Position numbers and translations under genes: made by a program | The notes under the pieces: generated by a model | Seen by the model: only the letters and a program-made list of their open reading frames with translations | Told to the model about the DNA's origin: nothing | The model's database searches: none | Origin: Tanytarsus gracilentus | Taxonomy: Eukaryota; Arthropoda; Insecta; Diptera; Chironomidae | Direction: 5' to 3' | NCBI GenBank assembly: GCA_038502055.1 | Contig: JAXRKN010000040.1 | Span: forward strand, 2,232,001 to 2,296,000 | DNA: 64,000 bases | Part shown: piece by piece, positions 61,501 to 64,000 of the stretch | Numbering within the stretch: position 1 is the stretch's first letter | How the letters are laid out: each line of letters opens with the position of its first letter

Positions 61501-62719
61501 AAATTTGATAGATTCCATTGAATTTCCGACGGAATCTATCAAATTTCCGATGGATTCTATCGAATTTCCGATGGATTCCTTCGAATTTCCAATGGATTCC
61601 ATCGGATTCCTTATGGATTCCATCGAATTTCCGACGGAATCTATCAAATTTCCGATGGATTCCATGGGATTTCCAATGGATTCCATCGGATTTCTTATGG
61701 AATCCATCGGATTTCCAATGGATTCCATCGGAATTCTTATGGATTCCATCGAATTCCGTTTTATTTCCATTAAAATTCCCATGTACGTAAATATTTACGT
61801 ACGTTTTTTCATTTCCGATGGAAATTTTGATGAAAGAATTGTACCATTTTGCCCCTTTTTCCGACGGAATTTTTCCGTCAAGTTCCACCAAAATTCCAGT
61901 AAAGTTCCTACATTTTTCCTTTTCTGTGCTACAAGGGTTCTGTACAAATTTTTGCCAATTAATTTTGAGTAAATTTTTTAAAAATTAAAAGGTGTCTAAT
62001 AAGAAATGGAAATAATTTTTAAAAGTAGCAAGAGTGAAATGCAGTTGATTTTTTTGCATGACATTGCTGTCATTTTCAATACCTGAAGATGTCAGATAGA
62101 CATCAATTCCGCCTCTTTTAATTGCCGGTAATAATTTTGATCGCTTCGCATGAAATCTCGTGCTCAAGTTCGTTTCGAGGAATCGCAATGTCTAAGCAGC
62201 ATCATTTTCATATATATAGAGACACATACACAAACATCAAATTATTATAACTTTTCTGTTTTACGACATCATCACATAATAATTTTTTGTTATTATTAGA
62301 ATCATATTCATCACACGCTGCTAGAGCGAGCAAGCAATGTGCGTAAATTTGGAATTTTTCCAGTTAAAATGTAATTTGAACCAGTTGGACCACGTGAAAA
62401 ATGAAACTAAATGAAGAGAAAAATATTTTTTGCATACCTCAAACGAGATTCTTTGGCTGTCGTCTTCTTTTTTCCAATACTCAATGTTGATGGTAATCAA
62501 TCCCTCATTGAAGAATCGAATGGTGAAAATGGTTGCATTGGTATCGTTTAAAATGCACATGTAACCGTCGTCAACTAACATGTCATAGATCATCTTCAAA
62601 TTGCCAAAAAACTTCTCGAGATTTTCTTTAATAACCTTAACCATATCTTTTCGAGACGATTCATCAGCAATTCGAGTTGGTTCGATTGAAAAGTCCAAGA
62701 GCACCGTATTAGCTGCCAT
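58559..62719 (-). CDS. Sms: Spermine synthase
   Basis: Four exons (62719-62438, 59672-59564, 59329-58786, 58733-58559) join in frame to 369 residues, against 366 in human. The enzyme adds an aminopropyl group from decarboxylated S-adenosylmethionine to spermidine, making spermine. The N-terminal domain (about 1-120, MAANTVLLDFSIEPTRI) is the one special to spermine synthases. The catalytic part has RIIEYDIDQVLFD, AESDLIYT, the nucleotide-binding ILGGGDGALL (GGGDG at 201-205), MLEIDE, and FGDLTDIPIS with the likely catalytic Asp279. The exon 3 acceptor at 59329 was chosen over a farther one because it gives RYFPSSDERIIEYDID, matching the family without an insertion. The 2.8 kb first intron contains a repeat element. 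The gene diverges from the phosphatase gene at 63187. Confidence 0.92.
60490..60990. repeat. Tandem array, about 61-base unit
   Basis: About eight copies of a unit with GTTGTGGAATTTTAACGG, then AATTTATTTTCCATCAAAA and TTCCGTCATGTTCCGTTTA. Copies differ by a few bases and by one-base length changes. It produces an artefactual repeated open frame on the plus strand. Confidence 0.9.
61143..61211 (+). other. tRNA-like segment, probably SINE-derived
   Basis: It reads GGCTTCGTGACGGAATGGTA, then an AAGCGGCG stretch, and GGTTCGAATCTCGGTGGAGC. GGTTCGAATC is a perfect B-box-type motif and ACGGAATGGTAAAGCGG resembles an A box. Acceptor and T stems pair only partly, so a working tRNA is unlikely. The minus-strand frame reads APPRFEPRTP, the usual artefact of tRNA-derived repeats. 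It is followed by an A-run. Confidence 0.5.
61385..61760. repeat. Degenerate tandem array of GGATTCCAT words
   Basis: Variants of GATTCCATCGGATTTCC and GAATTTCCGATGGATTCCAT with periods of about 15-30 bases. The words are close to palindromic, so long open frames appear on both strands. These are artefacts. It forms the right half of the element at 60159-61937. Confidence 0.85.
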
Positions 62720-63186
62720 TTTATTCTATTTTTTATCTCTTTCACTTAATATTTCTTAATAAAAATCTCTCACTCGACTTGCGAAAATTATGTGAAAAAT
62801 TAGAGGGGCACCGAACTTTTCCCGGTCGATAATGCTGTCGATATAACAGAATTATGTTGAGACATGTACAAGTTTATGACACATGTCTCATTGTATCACC
62901 GAAAAAAATCTATTTTCATATGAAAATAGAAAAATATTTTTTCGCGCGATAAAATTCAATAACAAACACGTAAGCATTTATCAGTCCTTGCATCTTCATC
63001 TCGAACACCTTAAGTACGTAAATTAATTTAGTTTATTCGAATTTTCAGAAGACTGAATAACTAGAGACGCAAGAAAAAAATTTATTTTCTTTGTCCTTGT
63101 ATCTCAAATGACTCGATGATTAAAAATTTGATAATACACGTGCGGGTGGACGAACAATTTAATGCTGTGATATAAGCGAAGTAGCT
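62720..63186. promoter_or_regulatory. Divergent promoter region, Sms and phosphatase gene
   Basis: These 467 bases lie between two starts that face apart. A palindrome TTTTCATATGAAAA is present near 62915-62928, and GACATGTACA and ACACATGTCTC near 62861-62889 form a second, looser inverted pair. No TATA box is obvious and no gene is seen. Confidence 0.45.
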
Positions 63187-64000
63187 ATGAGCGAAGAGAT
63201 TTCAAGTAATCAAGTATTGAGAAGAAATAAACCAACAATTCTGGGTGGAATTTTAGGTGTTCGAAAGTCTCCAAGAGTTGAGCCTCAAACAAGCTCAGAG
63301 GATGAAATCCAACGTCCCGAGTCACGACAAATAACTGTAAAGTGTAAACATGAGCGAAGCAATTCATTATCAAATTTAAATACAGCAGCGGAAACCGATG
63401 GCGATAGGTTAGAGGTTGGTGGTGTTACCAACAATCGATATAGTTTTTGTTGCACAACAGCCAATGTCAATGGCATGGTGAATTCCGATTCGGGAATTGA
63501 AAATGCCACAAGCAATGAAGAGGAACCAACAACACCTGTAAACAAAACTTCCTCGTCACGGCCACTCGGTGTTCGAAGTTCTCCAGCATACTCTCAATAC
63601 AACCTACCCAAATATGAATCGTATCCTTCACCAATTCTCCTCTCGTGTCGATCTCGTTTTCGTGAAAAATTTATACCACCATCACTGGAGCAGTTTAACT
63701 CGAATCCTGATATTCCAACGACTCAAAGCAATTTCATACCACCGAAAATGAAGGAAGAAAGGAAGTCTGGATCATGTGATACGATAACGCTAGGCAAAGA
63801 GTGTTGTTCAGATTCAGATAGAGTGAGTGCTGACTCACTCGCTAGACAGGCTCTAGTTGCTGCTCAAGTTCTTCATCTCATACCCACCGAAAAAGCGCGG
63901 CAAAGAAATTTTCTCGAAGGACGTTCAGCTTCAATTTCACTCTTAGGAGCAGCAGAATTAGAAAAAGCGTGTCCGAATAGGGAAGCAACCATTTTCGTTG
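63187..64000 (+). CDS. INPP5E: Inositol polyphosphate 5-phosphatase, INPP5E-like, N-terminal part
   Basis: The frame is open from ATG at 63187 to the window end: 271 codons and one base, with no intron so far. The N-terminal region is Ser/Thr/Pro-rich and likely disordered (MSEEISSNQVLRRNKPTILG, SGIENATSNEEEPTTPVN). At the end, SLLGAAELEKACPNREATIF matches the start of the catalytic domain of INPP5E-type enzymes, just before the strand that begins the endonuclease/phosphatase fold. The catalytic motifs lie beyond the window. These enzymes remove the 5-phosphate from PI(4,5)P2 and PI(3,4,5)P3, and INPP5E acts in the ciliary membrane. Identification rests on about 25 residues and the long disordered leader, so a related 5-phosphatase is possible. 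Confidence 0.7.
   Translation, partial: MSEEISSNQVLRRNKPTILGGILGVRKSPRVEPQTSSEDEIQRPESRQITVKCKHERSNSLSNLNTAAETDGDRLEVGGVTNNRYSFCCTTANVNGMVNSDSGIENATSNEEEPTTPVNKTSSSRPLGVRSSPAYSQYNLPKYESYPSPILLSCRSRFREKFIPPSLEQFNSNPDIPTTQSNFIPPKMKEERKSGSCDTITLGKECCSDSDRVSADSLARQALVAAQVLHLIPTEKARQRNFLEGRSASISLLGAAELEKACPNREATIFV

Larger units (their letters stand above)
60159..61937. mobile_element. 1.8 kb inverted-repeat (foldback-like) element
   Basis: The left end CCCTTGTGGCACAGAAAAGG and the reverse complement of the right end, CCCTTGTAGCACAGAAAAGG, match at 19 of 20 bases, and similarity continues inward (GGAAAAAT, then AGGAA and TTT). The flanks show TT on both sides, a possible short target duplication. 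Inside are two tandem arrays based on GGAATTT/AAATTCC-type words and a tRNA-like stretch. There is no transposase frame, so it is non-autonomous. It sits in intron 1 of spermine synthase. Confidence 0.75.

Noticed and set aside
60149..61972. Frames of 90-224 codons with repeated Phe/Pro/Ser or Met/Glu/Ser patterns
   Set aside because: They follow the periodic GGAATTCC-type words of the repeat element in the Sms intron, on both strands. Low complexity, not protein-coding.

Overview
The window is eukaryotic nuclear DNA. It is very AT-rich, its genes are split by short introns (mostly 50-70 bases) with GT/AG borders, and the proteins are insect-like. Two T-box genes of the Dorsocross (Doc) type and a tandem set of SLC17-type transporters point to a dipteran. 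A lower fly such as a midge fits the compact introns and AT-richness, but the family is a guess. I rebuilt gene models by hand from splice sites and reading phase; every multi-exon model below keeps an open frame across all junctions.

Layout. 1-7.4 kb: mostly gene-free, with one repeat-filled element at 4.5-5.6 kb. 7.4-14.1 kb: a gene-dense block. It holds a four-membrane-span protein (minus), a small acidic protein (plus), a cysteamine/cysteine-type thiol dioxygenase (ADO, plus), two small secreted proteins (plus), and the ciliary axoneme protein DRC2/CCDC65 (minus). 14.9-24.4 kb: four tandem plus-strand SLC17-type (MFS) transporters of 507, 459, 470 and 468 residues, clearly paralogues with related intron positions.

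24.4-58.5 kb: a large, mostly non-coding domain around two tandem minus-strand T-box genes, Doc copy 1 (37.0-41.9 kb) and Doc copy 2 (42.9-51.6 kb). Both encode a full T-box and a C-terminal eh1 (Groucho-binding) motif. About 1.1 kb covering exons 3-5 and the introns between is almost identical in the two copies, which points to recent gene conversion. The flanks carry several inverted sequence pairs in mirror order, and the 6-mer GGCGCC is strongly over-represented there.

58.5-62.7 kb: spermine synthase (minus), whose first intron holds a 1.8 kb inverted-repeat element with internal tandem arrays and a tRNA-like segment. 63.2-64 kb: the 5' end of an inositol polyphosphate 5-phosphatase, probably INPP5E, cut by the window edge.

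The genes do not form one pathway. The real groupings are the transporter cluster and the Doc pair with its regulatory domain. The most unusual features are the mirror-ordered non-coding pairs around the Doc genes and the gene-converted core of the two Doc copies.
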